A DNA stretch of 40,931 bases from Dehalococcoidales bacterium (GCA_028714335.1 JAQTMM010000010.1:1-40931), one strand, 5' to 3'. Shown: positions 1-8,950, counted from the stretch's first letter. Program-made: numbers and translations. Notes: a model not told the origin generated them from the sequence alone.

Positions 1-93
1 TATTTTCCGTGGCATTCTTCCCATTATTCTTCTTTTTCCTGAACCACAAAATCAGCATGATAACCTTTCTAAGAAACCTTCATTGTCTAGAGA

Positions 94-504
94 TTAATTA
101 GCGTTGACGCGGATATCGGTGAATGGGTGGGGGTGAGGATTGTTAAGTGTGACCTCGATACGCTTTTTCAGCGCGGGCATATCAAATGGCTCGGTGAGGT
201 AGGTATCGCAGGCCAGGTTGAGCCCGCGCACCATGTTATCGTCCGTTTCCCAGGCGCTAAGCATCATGATGGGCGTTTGCGTCCACTGCCTTAACTGCAG
301 GCAGGTGCGGATGCCTTCCAGCGACGGCATGACGATATCGAGGACGATAAACGCCGGGGCTTCGTTCTCAATGATGTTCTTAAGCTGGATGCCGCTTTCC
401 TCGGTAGAGACGACTTCATAACGTCCGCTGTTAAACCCATGACGAAGTAAATTCACCAGAACCTGGTCTTCGCTGACGGCTAAAATTTTAGTTTTTACAG
501 TCAT
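94..504 (-). CDS. Stand-alone response regulator receiver (REC) domain protein, atypical
   Basis: ORF 136 aa; REC-like pattern (KILAVSED.., FIVLDIVMP, YLTEPFD); the usual KP Lys is Glu. Confidence 0.85.
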   Translation of the reverse strand: MTVKTKILAVSEDQVLVNLLRHGFNSGRYEVVSTEESGIQLKNIIENEAPAFIVLDIVMPSLEGIRTCLQLRQWTQTPIMMLSAWETDDNMVRGLNLACDTYLTEPFDMPALKKRIEVTLNNPHPHPFTDIRVNAN

Positions 505-708
505 AATAGTCTCCTCAAATAGCCTTGTTTCTATTTACATTAGTAGATTAACATTCGGAGGGTAAATATGGCATAAACGAGGCTAATAATAAGATAAATA
601 TATTGTGAATGCGGGACGAAAAAAAGTAAAAGTTAACCCCCAGACGGCGTCATTGTAGTTGACATAAAAACATACTGCTGGGGGTTATAGAATTACTATT
701 TATTTACT

Positions 709-1185
709 TTAGACTTCCTCATTACCGGAGCTGCGGGTATAATCGGTGCCGTTGCCCGCCGTCCAGAAGAAGATAGGGTAGTCAATACTCTTTAGAGTCA
801 GGGGGAGGTGCTTCATGCCGCGGGGGACGTAAATCAGGCAGCTCTTGGTGATAGTGAATTTCTCGTCCTCCAGCCAGAGGTCCATCTCGCCGCCTAAAGC
901 CTGCGGGTCGCCGGGCACGGTGCCGACAAAGCCCAGCGTTTCATCAAAGTCGTGGGTGTGCGCTATTTCTATATCCAAAGGTTCTGCGCCGTGCTTTTTC
1001 CAGAGCCAGACGCAGTTGGTATAAAAAGAACCGCCAACGACTTTATTATCTAAAGCGAACATCCACGTGCTGTCAAAGTAATTGCCCTTTTCTCGCGCCT
1101 CCACCAGTCGCTTGGGTCGAGGGAAGGGTTTATCCAGCTTGGGCGGTTCATAAACGATGTATTTGCTGTATTTTGATTCGGTCAT
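709..1185 (-). CDS. Cupin-fold protein
   Basis: ORF 158 aa; HTHDFDE (HxHxxxxE-type) and later MKHLP metal-ligand pattern; homologous to the adjacent ORF 1195..1698. Confidence 0.65.
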   Translation of the reverse strand: MTESKYSKYIVYEPPKLDKPFPRPKRLVEAREKGNYFDSTWMFALDNKVVGGSFYTNCVWLWKKHGAEPLDIEIAHTHDFDETLGFVGTVPGDPQALGGEMDLWLEDEKFTITKSCLIYVPRGMKHLPLTLKSIDYPIFFWTAGNGTDYTRSSGNEEV

Positions 1186-1194
1186 TTTAAACTC

Positions 1195-1698
1195 CTACTT
1201 CTTCTTTTTCGCCTTGGGTTTGGCTTTAGTTGCCGGCTTTTTCTCTACTTTATTAATGAGGTCGGCTTTCTTCTTTTTGTTGCGCCCCGCCGGTTTCCAG
1301 ATGCGGGTCAGCGAGATTTCTAAAAAGATAATCGGCTTATTCACTGTTTTAATATTGATAGGGCAGTGCTCGACATTGCTGGGGATGGATACCACCGCCG
1401 CTTTACTTATCTTATGTGTTTCACCGCCTATGGTGAAATCAATCTGGGCATCAAAGTCGGTGATGTCTTTAGGATTCCCCCCGATAAAGCAAAGCATCTC
1501 CGGGAAGTTGTGGGCATGGGGCTCGTCAAAGTTTATCGGTTTGGCGATGCAGTGATAGCCGATGGATACGTCGGCATCCAACTCACCGTCGTGCGCCACG
1601 AAGGATTTACCGCCGTAGTAGGGGATGTTCCTGATTAAGTCTTTAGTGTGAATACACTTGCCGTACTTGGTTTTCTTGGCTTTGGTTTTTGTCGCCAT
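1195..1698 (-). CDS. Cupin-fold protein with Lys-rich C-terminal tail
   Basis: ORF 167 aa; PHAHNFPE and VEHCP motifs; tail KKKKADLINKVEKKPATKAKPKAKKKK. Confidence 0.65.
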   Translation of the reverse strand: MATKTKAKKTKYGKCIHTKDLIRNIPYYGGKSFVAHDGELDADVSIGYHCIAKPINFDEPHAHNFPEMLCFIGGNPKDITDFDAQIDFTIGGETHKISKAAVVSIPSNVEHCPINIKTVNKPIIFLEISLTRIWKPAGRNKKKKADLINKVEKKPATKAKPKAKKKK

Positions 1699-1709
1699 TT
1701 TTTTACTCC

Positions 1710-2492
1710 TTAACGCTTAGATTTCTTCACAGATTTTTTCGTGGTCTTTTTAGTCTTTTTATCGTCCAGCCCAAACATATCCCGGACGGCTTTCTCGGCG
1801 CCCTTAATGTTCTTTAGCAGGGCGGCATTCTTTTTGCCTTCTGATGTAGGCTTGCCTGTGACCGGGTGGTCGTAATGGAAGGGGAAGATATAGCCGGAGA
1901 CAAAGCGCGGGTCGCCTTGAATGAATGGTTCATCCGCTTCAAAAGCTTTAAATTCTGCCAGCATACGCCCGAGGTTTTCCGCCGGCGACCAGTATTCCGA
2001 GGGAATCTTGATGCTTAGAGGTATAATCCAGTCTATCTTCCAGAACTTCCAGGTGCCTTTTTCTTTAATATAGTCAATCTCGTAAATGCCGCCGACGATG
2101 CCCGGATTGGTCTTACCGGTTTTTTGGTCGGGCGTGGCAACACCCCCAAAGGAATACCACCGGCCCTTGGCGGTTTTGCCGTCCGGGGCAACGTCCACCA
2201 CACCCGCTATGGGCATTACCTGGTGGATAAAGCCGGGTGGGGGATCGGGGCGCTTTTTATCGCCGACGCCAAAGTAACGCGCCACGCCTTTCTTGCCGTA
2301 CCAGGTGCCTTCCAGCCAGCGGAGTTTAACATCGTCGCGGTCGGCAAAGCAGTCGTAAATCTCATCGCGCATCATATGCATTACGTAATAACTGTAAACG
2401 CGCTGCAGCCTGGTTATCTTGTTGATGTCCTCCAGACGGGTGACTTTCTTTTCCAACGCTTTGACTCTTGCTTCCAGGTCTTTTATAGCCAT
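1710..2492 (-). CDS. NTF2/SnoaL-like protein with N-terminal coiled coil and Lys-rich tail
   Basis: ORF 260 aa; MAIKDLEARVKALEKKVTRLEDINKITRLQRVYSYY typical of SnoaL-like proteins; RBS-like gaaaggagcgcctgATG. Confidence 0.6.
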   Translation of the reverse strand: MAIKDLEARVKALEKKVTRLEDINKITRLQRVYSYYVMHMMRDEIYDCFADRDDVKLRWLEGTWYGKKGVARYFGVGDKKRPDPPPGFIHQVMPIAGVVDVAPDGKTAKGRWYSFGGVATPDQKTGKTNPGIVGGIYEIDYIKEKGTWKFWKIDWIIPLSIKIPSEYWSPAENLGRMLAEFKAFEADEPFIQGDPRFVSGYIFPFHYDHPVTGKPTSEGKKNAALLKNIKGAEKAVRDMFGLDDKKTKKTTKKSVKKSKR

Positions 2493-2563
2493 CAGGCGCT
2501 CCTTTCGATAATCGTTGAAATGTTTACCTGATTTTACTCTAAAATGCAGCTAATAAACAAATA

Positions 2564-2598
2564 AAAAAGGGAGCTTTTTACGGCTCCCTTTTTAACTG
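2564..2598 (-). terminator. Rho-independent terminator for the signalling operon, probably bidirectional
   Basis: aaaaagggagc-tttttacg-gctccctttttaa hairpin with T/A tracts on both sides. Confidence 0.8.
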
Positions 2599-2612
2599 GT
2601 GAAAATTTTGGT

Positions 2613-3323
2613 TTATTCGATGTTCACCGGGGAAGAGGTTGAGATTTGATAACCCACCCCGGGGATAGTCTGGATATACTTGGGGTTCTTGGCGTCGGGC
2701 TCCAGCTTGCGGCGCAAACGCCCCACAAAGACCCGCAGGTATTCTTTCTCGGAAGAGTACTCATTGCCCCAGACGCTTTGCAGCAGCATGTTGTGGGTCA
2801 GCACTTTATCCGAATTTACCGCCAGGTGCTGCAGCAGGGCGAACTCGGTGGGCGTTAGAGTAACCTCGCGGCCGTCAACGGTTACGCGGCGTTTGGCAAA
2901 GTTAATCTCCAGCCCTTCATAAGAGAAGGTAGCCAGTGCCGGAGTGACCGATGGGTCGCCGCGGTGGCGGAAAGCAGTCTTAACCCTGGCCATCAGCTCG
3001 GCGATGCCGAAGGGTTTAGTCAGGTAGTCGTCCGCGCCCAGTTCCAGGCACTTCACCTTATCGTTTTCATCGCCGCGGGCGCTAAGGATAATAATAGGGA
3101 TAGTCGACCATTCCCTGATGCGCCGGCAGACTTCCACACCATCCAGCTTGGGCATCATCAGGTCGAGGATTATAAGGTCGATGAAGTCTTTCTGGACGGC
3201 TTCCAGCGACTCCTCGCCATTGGTGGCGGTGAATATTTCATAACCGCGCGCCTTCAGGTTCATGCTAAGGAGTTTAAGTATCGCCGGGTCGTCGTCTACA
3301 ATGAGTATGCTTTTCTTGTCCAT
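2613..3323 (-). CDS. OmpR/KdpE-type response regulator (REC + winged helix)
   Basis: ILIVDDDPA, LDLMMPKLDG, YLTKPF and C-terminal trans_reg_C pattern VFVGRLRRKLEPD..YIQTIPGVGY. Confidence 0.93.
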   Translation of the reverse strand: MDKKSILIVDDDPAILKLLSMNLKARGYEIFTATNGEESLEAVQKDFIDLIILDLMMPKLDGVEVCRRIREWSTIPIIILSARGDENDKVKCLELGADDYLTKPFGIAELMARVKTAFRHRGDPSVTPALATFSYEGLEINFAKRRVTVDGREVTLTPTEFALLQHLAVNSDKVLTHNMLLQSVWGNEYSSEKEYLRVFVGRLRRKLEPDAKNPKYIQTIPGVGYQISTSSPVNIE

Positions 3324-3335
3324 AATGTACCCCCT

Positions 3336-4952
3336 TTAGTTCACCGGGAGACTGAAAGAGAACTCTGCTCCCTGTCCGGGTTTGCTATCCACCCAGATTC
3401 TGCCTTCGTGTGCTTGAATTATGCCCTTGCAAATCGCCAGACCAAGGCCGGTGCCCCTGCGGCCGGATTTGTTGCGCCCCTCCGCCTGGAAGAAGCGCTC
3501 AAAGATTTTTTGCTGCAGTTCCGCAGGGATACCAATACCTTCGTCCGCGACGGTAATAATTACTTCGTTATTTTTCTTCGCCGCCCGAATGATGATGCGT
3601 GAGTCATCGTCGGAGAATTTGACGGCGTTTTCTACGAGGTTGGTTAAAACTTCGCCGATACGAACTTCGTCAATATTAACCGGCGGCAAGTCGTCCGGGA
3701 TATCAATGCTTAAGTGACGCTTAATAGTCAGCTTATGCAGCCGGTCTTTAATATAATCAATAACCTCGCCCATTTTATGCGCTTGTTTTTTAACTTCCAG
3801 TGCGTTGGCATCCAGTCGGGAGACCATCAATAAGTCGTCTACCAGGCGGGTCAGCGTATCGGCGTCTCTGTCAATTGATACCAGGAACTCGCGCCGTGTC
3901 TGCTCATCGAAGATAACGTCCGGCTGCAGCAGGCTGTTGGCAGAGCCCTTAATCACTGCCAGCGGGGTGCGCAACTCGTGGGAAACGTTAGCTAGGAATT
4001 CGGTACGCATGGTGTCCAGTTCCCTTAAAGCGCGGGCGCTGGAGGCGTCCTCGTAAAGCTGGGCATTCCTGACGGCAATGGCAATCTCGCGCCCGATGCC
4101 GGTCAGCAGTTCAAGATTGTTGGGGCTGAAGCTCTGGGTAAAATCGGTAGCAATGCCCAGCACGCCAATGTTCTCGCCCAGAATTGTCAACGGCACGGCA
4201 GCAAAAGAGCGGTAGCCGAAGTTCTTTAAAAATTCCAGTTCAAGCTCGTCGGTTTTCTCCAGGTCTTTTATAATGATTGGGCCGGACTGCTCCAGCAGAT
4301 GGATGAATATGCCGGAGGTGACGGCTAACTCCTGGGGCATGGTAACCATTGCCCTGGGGGGTAAACCGTGATGGCCTCTGAACTTTAGTTTGTCTCTATC
4401 TCTAAGGTAAATGAAAAACGCTTCCAGCCCGGTGCACTCGGCAACTCTTTCCAGGGCTGAATCAATAATTTTCTGCAAATCCAGCGACTGCGCTACAGCC
4501 TGTGCCACGCTAAGCAGGGTAGTGGCGGTGCGGTTGTGGCGTTCCAACTCGCTGATGAGTTTGCGGTTTTCAAAGACAAGGTGCTGTTTTTCTAAACCGC
4601 GCTGAATAATCGAAAGGAGGTTATCCGGGTCGAGGGGTTTTTCAAGGTAGGAGAATGCACCGCTATTCAACGATAGCACGGCGTTTTTAACTGAAGAATG
4701 GCCGGTAAGCATAATGGCGATGATTTCGGGATGCAGCTCAACCATCTGGGAAAGCAGCTCTGTGCCCTCTGTATCCGGCAGGCTGATATCAAGAATAGCC
4801 ACATTATAGAAGTTGTCGTTCAGTAAAGCCATCGCTTCTTTACCGGTAGAAACGGCGTTTACTTTAAAACCCTTCTTTTCCAGTATCTGACGAATAATCA
4901 CCTGAAAGTCCAGGTCGTCATCTACTACTAAAATGCTGTCCTTGATTTTCAT
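3336..4952 (-). CDS. REC-GAF-HisKA-HATPase sensor histidine kinase
   Basis: N-terminal REC (ILVVDDD..), GAF-like middle, H-box FLANVSHELRTPL, G boxes DEGIGIPAE and GTGLGLAI. Confidence 0.93.
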   Translation of the reverse strand: MKIKDSILVVDDDLDFQVIIRQILEKKGFKVNAVSTGKEAMALLNDNFYNVAILDISLPDTEGTELLSQMVELHPEIIAIMLTGHSSVKNAVLSLNSGAFSYLEKPLDPDNLLSIIQRGLEKQHLVFENRKLISELERHNRTATTLLSVAQAVAQSLDLQKIIDSALERVAECTGLEAFFIYLRDRDKLKFRGHHGLPPRAMVTMPQELAVTSGIFIHLLEQSGPIIIKDLEKTDELELEFLKNFGYRSFAAVPLTILGENIGVLGIATDFTQSFSPNNLELLTGIGREIAIAVRNAQLYEDASSARALRELDTMRTEFLANVSHELRTPLAVIKGSANSLLQPDVIFDEQTRREFLVSIDRDADTLTRLVDDLLMVSRLDANALEVKKQAHKMGEVIDYIKDRLHKLTIKRHLSIDIPDDLPPVNIDEVRIGEVLTNLVENAVKFSDDDSRIIIRAAKKNNEVIITVADEGIGIPAELQQKIFERFFQAEGRNKSGRRGTGLGLAICKGIIQAHEGRIWVDSKPGQGAEFSFSLPVN

Positions 4953-4960
4953 CGCTTTCC

Positions 4961-5398
4961 TTATTTCCTCACCAGACTGGTTTGACGCAGGGTCTGGTAA
5001 ATAGTGTCGTCGTCCACCATTAGAATTGGTTCGTTGCCGGCGGTATCGTTAATCAACTTGATAAGTGAATCAATACGGATGGGTTTCTGGATAATCGTAG
5101 TGACGCCTTCATCCACCGCGGACTTGACCAGTTCTTCATCGGAGTAGGCGGTCATTAATATAATGGAAGCGTCCGGCTGGATTTCCTTAATTTTCTTAAA
5201 AGCGTCCACGCCGTTCATTTCCGGCATAACAACGTCCATTAAGGTTACGTCAAAGTTGTGCTCTTTAAACTTGTCCACCGCGCCTACGCCGTCGCAGGCC
5301 GTCTGGACGTCATAACCGCGCCGCTTTAAAATCATAGCGAAGGTTTCCAGCAGGTCTTCGTTATCATCAACTACTAAAATCGTCGTCTTGTCGTTCAT
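4961..5398 (-). CDS. Response regulator receiver protein with C-terminal stub of a second REC domain
   Basis: ILVVDDNEDL, LMDVVMPEMNG, IIQKPI; ends NEPILMVDDDTIYQTLRQTSLVRK*. Confidence 0.88.
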   Translation of the reverse strand: MNDKTTILVVDDNEDLLETFAMILKRRGYDVQTACDGVGAVDKFKEHNFDVTLMDVVMPEMNGVDAFKKIKEIQPDASIILMTAYSDEELVKSAVDEGVTTIIQKPIRIDSLIKLINDTAGNEPILMVDDDTIYQTLRQTSLVRK

Positions 5399-5403
5399 CG
5401 CGG

Positions 5404-6159
5404 TTAACTCCTTTGCTCCAGCGGCAGTTTCACGGTGAAGGTAGCGCCCTTGTCGGCCTCACTTGCTACCTCTATTTGCCCGCCGTTTTCTTCCACCAGT
5501 CTTTTGGCTATAGCTAGCCCCAGCCCGATGCCCTTGGGCTTGGTGGTGAAGAGAGGCTCGAAAATCTTTTTAAGAGTATCATCGGTGATGCCGCAGCCGG
5601 TGTCGCTAAAGACTATCGAGGCGTAGCCGCCGCCGGTGGCGGTGGTGATGGTCAGGTCGCCGCCCTTGCCGTTCATAGCCTGGATGGCGTTAGAGATAAG
5701 ATTGGTAAACACCCGGGTCATCTGTTCAGGGTCGGTCCTTAACGGCTGGGTAATGCCCTTCAAATCTATAGATAACTTGACCTGCTCCGGGATGGCGACC
5801 CAGGTCAGGCTCTCGTCTATCAGTTTCTGCAAATCCACCCTGGTCTGCGCCGGGGGCTTAATGCGGGTGAAGTCCAGCAGGTCGGTAACAATTTTGTTGG
5901 CGACGTCAATCTGTTTATCCAGTACCTTAAGCGCTTCGGCAGTGCCGGCTTCATCCTTTTCATCAATGGCTATCTTTAATAGGTAAGCGCAGTTGCGGAT
6001 AACGTTAAGGGGATTGCGCAGCTCGTGGCCAACGCCGGAAGCCAGCTCGCCGATGGCTGCCAGACGTTCAGCCCGGATGAGTTTTTCCTGCATCGCTTCC
6101 AGTTCAGCCTTGTTTTGCTGCAGGACGTTTTCTACTGATTTGTCGTTTTTCGTGTTCAT
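5404..6159 (-). CDS. NtrB-like soluble sensor histidine kinase
   Basis: H-box IGELASGVGHELRNPLNVI and HATPase motifs; start set at MNTKNDKSVEN (6159) rather than the 6294 ORF limit because the upstream extension looks non-coding. Confidence 0.88.
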   Translation of the reverse strand: MNTKNDKSVENVLQQNKAELEAMQEKLIRAERLAAIGELASGVGHELRNPLNVIRNCAYLLKIAIDEKDEAGTAEALKVLDKQIDVANKIVTDLLDFTRIKPPAQTRVDLQKLIDESLTWVAIPEQVKLSIDLKGITQPLRTDPEQMTRVFTNLISNAIQAMNGKGGDLTITTATGGGYASIVFSDTGCGITDDTLKKIFEPLFTTKPKGIGLGLAIAKRLVEENGGQIEVASEADKGATFTVKLPLEQRS

Positions 6160-6470
6160 TTTTCTGTCCGTCCCACGTGAATTTGCTCCTCGCGGGATTA
6201 ACACTTTTACTTTATCGCCATACCTTGGCGGCGAACACGAGACTAGCCCCAATCTTGGACAAGCTTTGCACCAATGTAGGGTTGGGGGCAGCAATCAGGA
6301 CTAAAGTAGGGTCAATTCAAGTATAAATTGGGGGTTAACATGTATTGTTTGTACGTACGGCAGATGACACAATCAAACGAGGAAAGTATTTTTTATATGC
6401 GAAAATAGTCGATTAGGCGTAAAAAACACGAAAAATATACAGTCTCTTTACGCTTTGTTTATGATTATTT

Positions 6471-6492
6471 ATTCATATCTTTATATATGAAT
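6471..6492. promoter_or_regulatory. Inverted repeat ATTCATAT-N6-ATATGAAT, candidate operator
   Basis: Perfect 8-bp arms about 80 bp upstream of the divergently placed LuxR-type regulator. Confidence 0.3.
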
Positions 6493-6570
6493 ACTACAAT
6501 TGTTACAGTTGAGTGCGATGGGGCTGAAGCAAAGAACTAATATTAGATAAGCCCCCGGAAGGTAAGAATC

Positions 6571-7302
6571 ATGATAGAAACGAAGACGGAAACAGTAAAC
6601 CTTTTAGTGGTAGAAGAACAGGAAATTTACCGCGAAATTTTCGCCAGTACGCTGTCAAAAAATGGAGACGTCAACATCTTGCGTATTTCTGATGTTGGCG
6701 AAAGCGGTTCAATTAACCGCGCCGTCGGCAGCCTAAATCCCGACGTTTTACTGTTAAGCATTAAAAAGCTCGATGAGGAAATTATCGAAGAGCTTGGAAG
6801 AATCAAAGAAACCGCGCCCAAGATGGGCATCATTATATTAATTGTAAACTACAATCCGCAGGACATTGAACTATTACGCAAGCTCGCTCTGTGCGGCGGC
6901 TCCGGTATGGCGCTTTTCTTGAAACAGTCGCTGGATAAAGTTCAGCAGCTTTCCCGCATGATTACAGCCGTCAAACAGGGGCAGGTTATCCTCGACCCCC
7001 CGCTGGCCAACTACATGTTCGCCGGTCAGCCGGATTGCCCTTTCTTAAAGCAACTCACCGCCCGCGAACTGGAAATTTTAAGCCTGCTCTCGCAGGGCTA
7101 CACCAATCAGGCAATCGCCGAGACCCTATACATCGATATTAAAACGGTGGAGCATCACCTGAACAGCATGTACAGCAAACTCAAGGCCGATCCCGGCTAT
7201 AATACAAAACACTTAAGAGTCAGTGCCGCCAGGCTTTACCTGGAAAAAATGGGCACGATTTATCAAAAAGAAGAAACAAAAGTTCTTGCCGGCGTAAGAT
7301 AA
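6571..7302 (+). CDS. LuxR/NarL-type response regulator with degenerate receiver
   Basis: C-terminal LuxR HTH (LTARELEILSLLSQGYTNQAIAETLYIDIKTVEHHLNSMYSKL); receiver has DVLLLSIKK in place of DVxLLDxxMP. Confidence 0.88.
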   Translation: MIETKTETVNLLVVEEQEIYREIFASTLSKNGDVNILRISDVGESGSINRAVGSLNPDVLLLSIKKLDEEIIEELGRIKETAPKMGIIILIVNYNPQDIELLRKLALCGGSGMALFLKQSLDKVQQLSRMITAVKQGQVILDPPLANYMFAGQPDCPFLKQLTARELEILSLLSQGYTNQAIAETLYIDIKTVEHHLNSMYSKLKADPGYNTKHLRVSAARLYLEKMGTIYQKEETKVLAGVR

Positions 7303-7317
7303 ACGCTGATAAAAGAT

Positions 7318-7647
7318 TTACTCGAAGACTTTAATGGGCTCGCCGGCAACGACCCACTTGATATCCGGCATATTACCTTTCCATGTCTCGTTCATCTCTT
7401 CGATGGCGTCCTTGAACGCCTGTGTTGACTGCATGTTGTCCATGTCTTCTTTCTTATCGAATTCGTATATCGCTAAATACCTCGGTTTGCCTTCGTTCTG
7501 AATAGAGGTATAGCGCGTCACCTTTTTAATTCCCTTATATTTCATCAGCATAGGTATATGCACTTCGTTGTACCATTTGTTGAATTGTTCGGCATCCTCC
7601 GGCTTGCATTCTGTGCAGACGATGTTGATAACTCTGGTTTTGGACAT
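7318..7647 (-). CDS. EthD/Dabb-like ferredoxin-fold protein
   Basis: 109 aa; EQFNKWYNEVHIPMLMKYKGIKKVTRY..YLAIYEFD pattern of EthD-like proteins. Confidence 0.6.
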   Translation of the reverse strand: MSKTRVINIVCTECKPEDAEQFNKWYNEVHIPMLMKYKGIKKVTRYTSIQNEGKPRYLAIYEFDKKEDMDNMQSTQAFKDAIEEMNETWKGNMPDIKWVVAGEPIKVFE

Positions 7648-7793
7648 TTTATTCCCCTTTCATTAAGCGGCGTAAATTATAACTAATCATAATTTTTAAA
7701 AACTCGCTTTGTCAAATATAAAACAGATTTGACAATATCCTCACGAATAATTAGACTGTGGATACAAAAACAACGGTTAGTAAGGAGGATAGC

Positions 7794-8873
7794 TTGAAAG
7801 CAGCAGTTTGTTATGAGGCAGGTAAACCCCTCGTCGTTGAGGAAATAAAACTGGATCAGCCCAAGCAGGGCGAGGTAAAAATCAAGATGGCGGCAACCGC
7901 CGTCTGCCACAGCGATATTCATTTCTTTATGGGGGAACTCCCCGGCCAAACACCCTTTGTGGGCGGGCATGAGTCGGCCGGGTATGTTGATGAAGTAGGC
8001 CCCGGCGTTACCGATTTTAAGAAGGGTGACCCGGTGCTGGTGTCGCTTTTGTATTCCTGCGGCAAGTGCCTTTACTGCCGGACGGGGCGCAGCCACCTCT
8101 GCACCGGCGTGTTTCCGCTGGACACCGAGACGCGGATGCATAACATGAAGGGCGAACCGCTGACGCAAAACCTGAAAATCAGCAGCTTTGCTGATTACAC
8201 CATCATCGACCAGTCACAGCTGGTTAAACTCCCCGCTGATATACCGATGGACAGCGCCTGTATGCTCGCTTGCGGCGTTATCACGGGCTTTGGGGCGGTG
8301 GTCAATAAAGCTAAAGTGGGGCCAAACGACAGCTGTGCCATCGTAGGCGTTGGCGGCGTAGGGATTAACGCGATTCAGGGCGCGGCAATTTCCGGCGCGT
8401 ATCCTGTTATCGCCGTGGACATTTCCGATTCCAAGCTGGAGACAGCCAAGAAATTCGGCGCCACGCATACCGTCAACTCCTCCAAGGTTGACCCTGTTGA
8501 AGCCGTTCAGAAAATCACCGGCGAGGGGGCGGATTACGTTTTCGTTACCGTGGGCAACACTAAAGCCTTTACACAGGGCTTTAATATGTCCAGCCCCTGC
8601 GGCACAACGGTGCTGGTTGGCCTCGCTAAATTCGACGCCATGGCGGAATTTTCACCATTCCTGATTACCCGTTTTGAGAGGACGGTCACCGGCAGCTTTA
8701 TGGGTACCACCCAGCTCCAAACAGAAATCCCCAAGCTGGTTAAGCTTTATCAAGCTGGCATTCTTAAGCTCGACGAGCTGATTACTCACCGCTTCCCGCT
8801 GGAGAAAATCAACGAAGCTATAGACGAAGTCGTGCAGGGCAAAGCGTTGCGGAATATCATCGTTTTCAAGTAA
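7794..8873 (+). CDS. Zinc-dependent medium-chain alcohol dehydrogenase
   Basis: GHESAGYVDEVGPGV, CGKCLYCRTGRSHLC, VGVGGVG; TTG start at 7794 preceded by aaggagg; reported ORF opens at 7758. Confidence 0.88.
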   Translation: MKAAVCYEAGKPLVVEEIKLDQPKQGEVKIKMAATAVCHSDIHFFMGELPGQTPFVGGHESAGYVDEVGPGVTDFKKGDPVLVSLLYSCGKCLYCRTGRSHLCTGVFPLDTETRMHNMKGEPLTQNLKISSFADYTIIDQSQLVKLPADIPMDSACMLACGVITGFGAVVNKAKVGPNDSCAIVGVGGVGINAIQGAAISGAYPVIAVDISDSKLETAKKFGATHTVNSSKVDPVEAVQKITGEGADYVFVTVGNTKAFTQGFNMSSPCGTTVLVGLAKFDAMAEFSPFLITRFERTVTGSFMGTTQLQTEIPKLVKLYQAGILKLDELITHRFPLEKINEAIDEVVQGKALRNIIVFK

Positions 8874-8900
8874 AAAAAGGTATCTTATATGAAAATATGT

Positions 8901-8936
8901 GAGGGCGGCTCTTATAGCCGCCCTCTTAATTTTTGT
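8901..8936 (+). terminator. Rho-independent terminator after alcohol dehydrogenase
   Basis: gagggcggct-cttat-agccgccctc followed by ttaattttt. Confidence 0.8.
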
Positions 8937-8950
8937 AAAAGTTTCGATGA

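Noticed and set aside
635-686. Inverted repeat aacccccag...ctgggggtt downstream of the cupin operon
   Set aside because: The 34-nt loop and lack of a clear U-tract make it a weak terminator candidate.
2964-3602. 212-aa + strand ORF opposite response regulator and kinase
   Set aside because: Spans two well-supported minus-strand genes and their intergenic gap; shadow ORF.
6160-6294. N-terminal extension of the NtrB-like kinase ORF
   Set aside because: Proline/Cys-rich non-domain sequence before a plausible internal ATG; more likely leader DNA.
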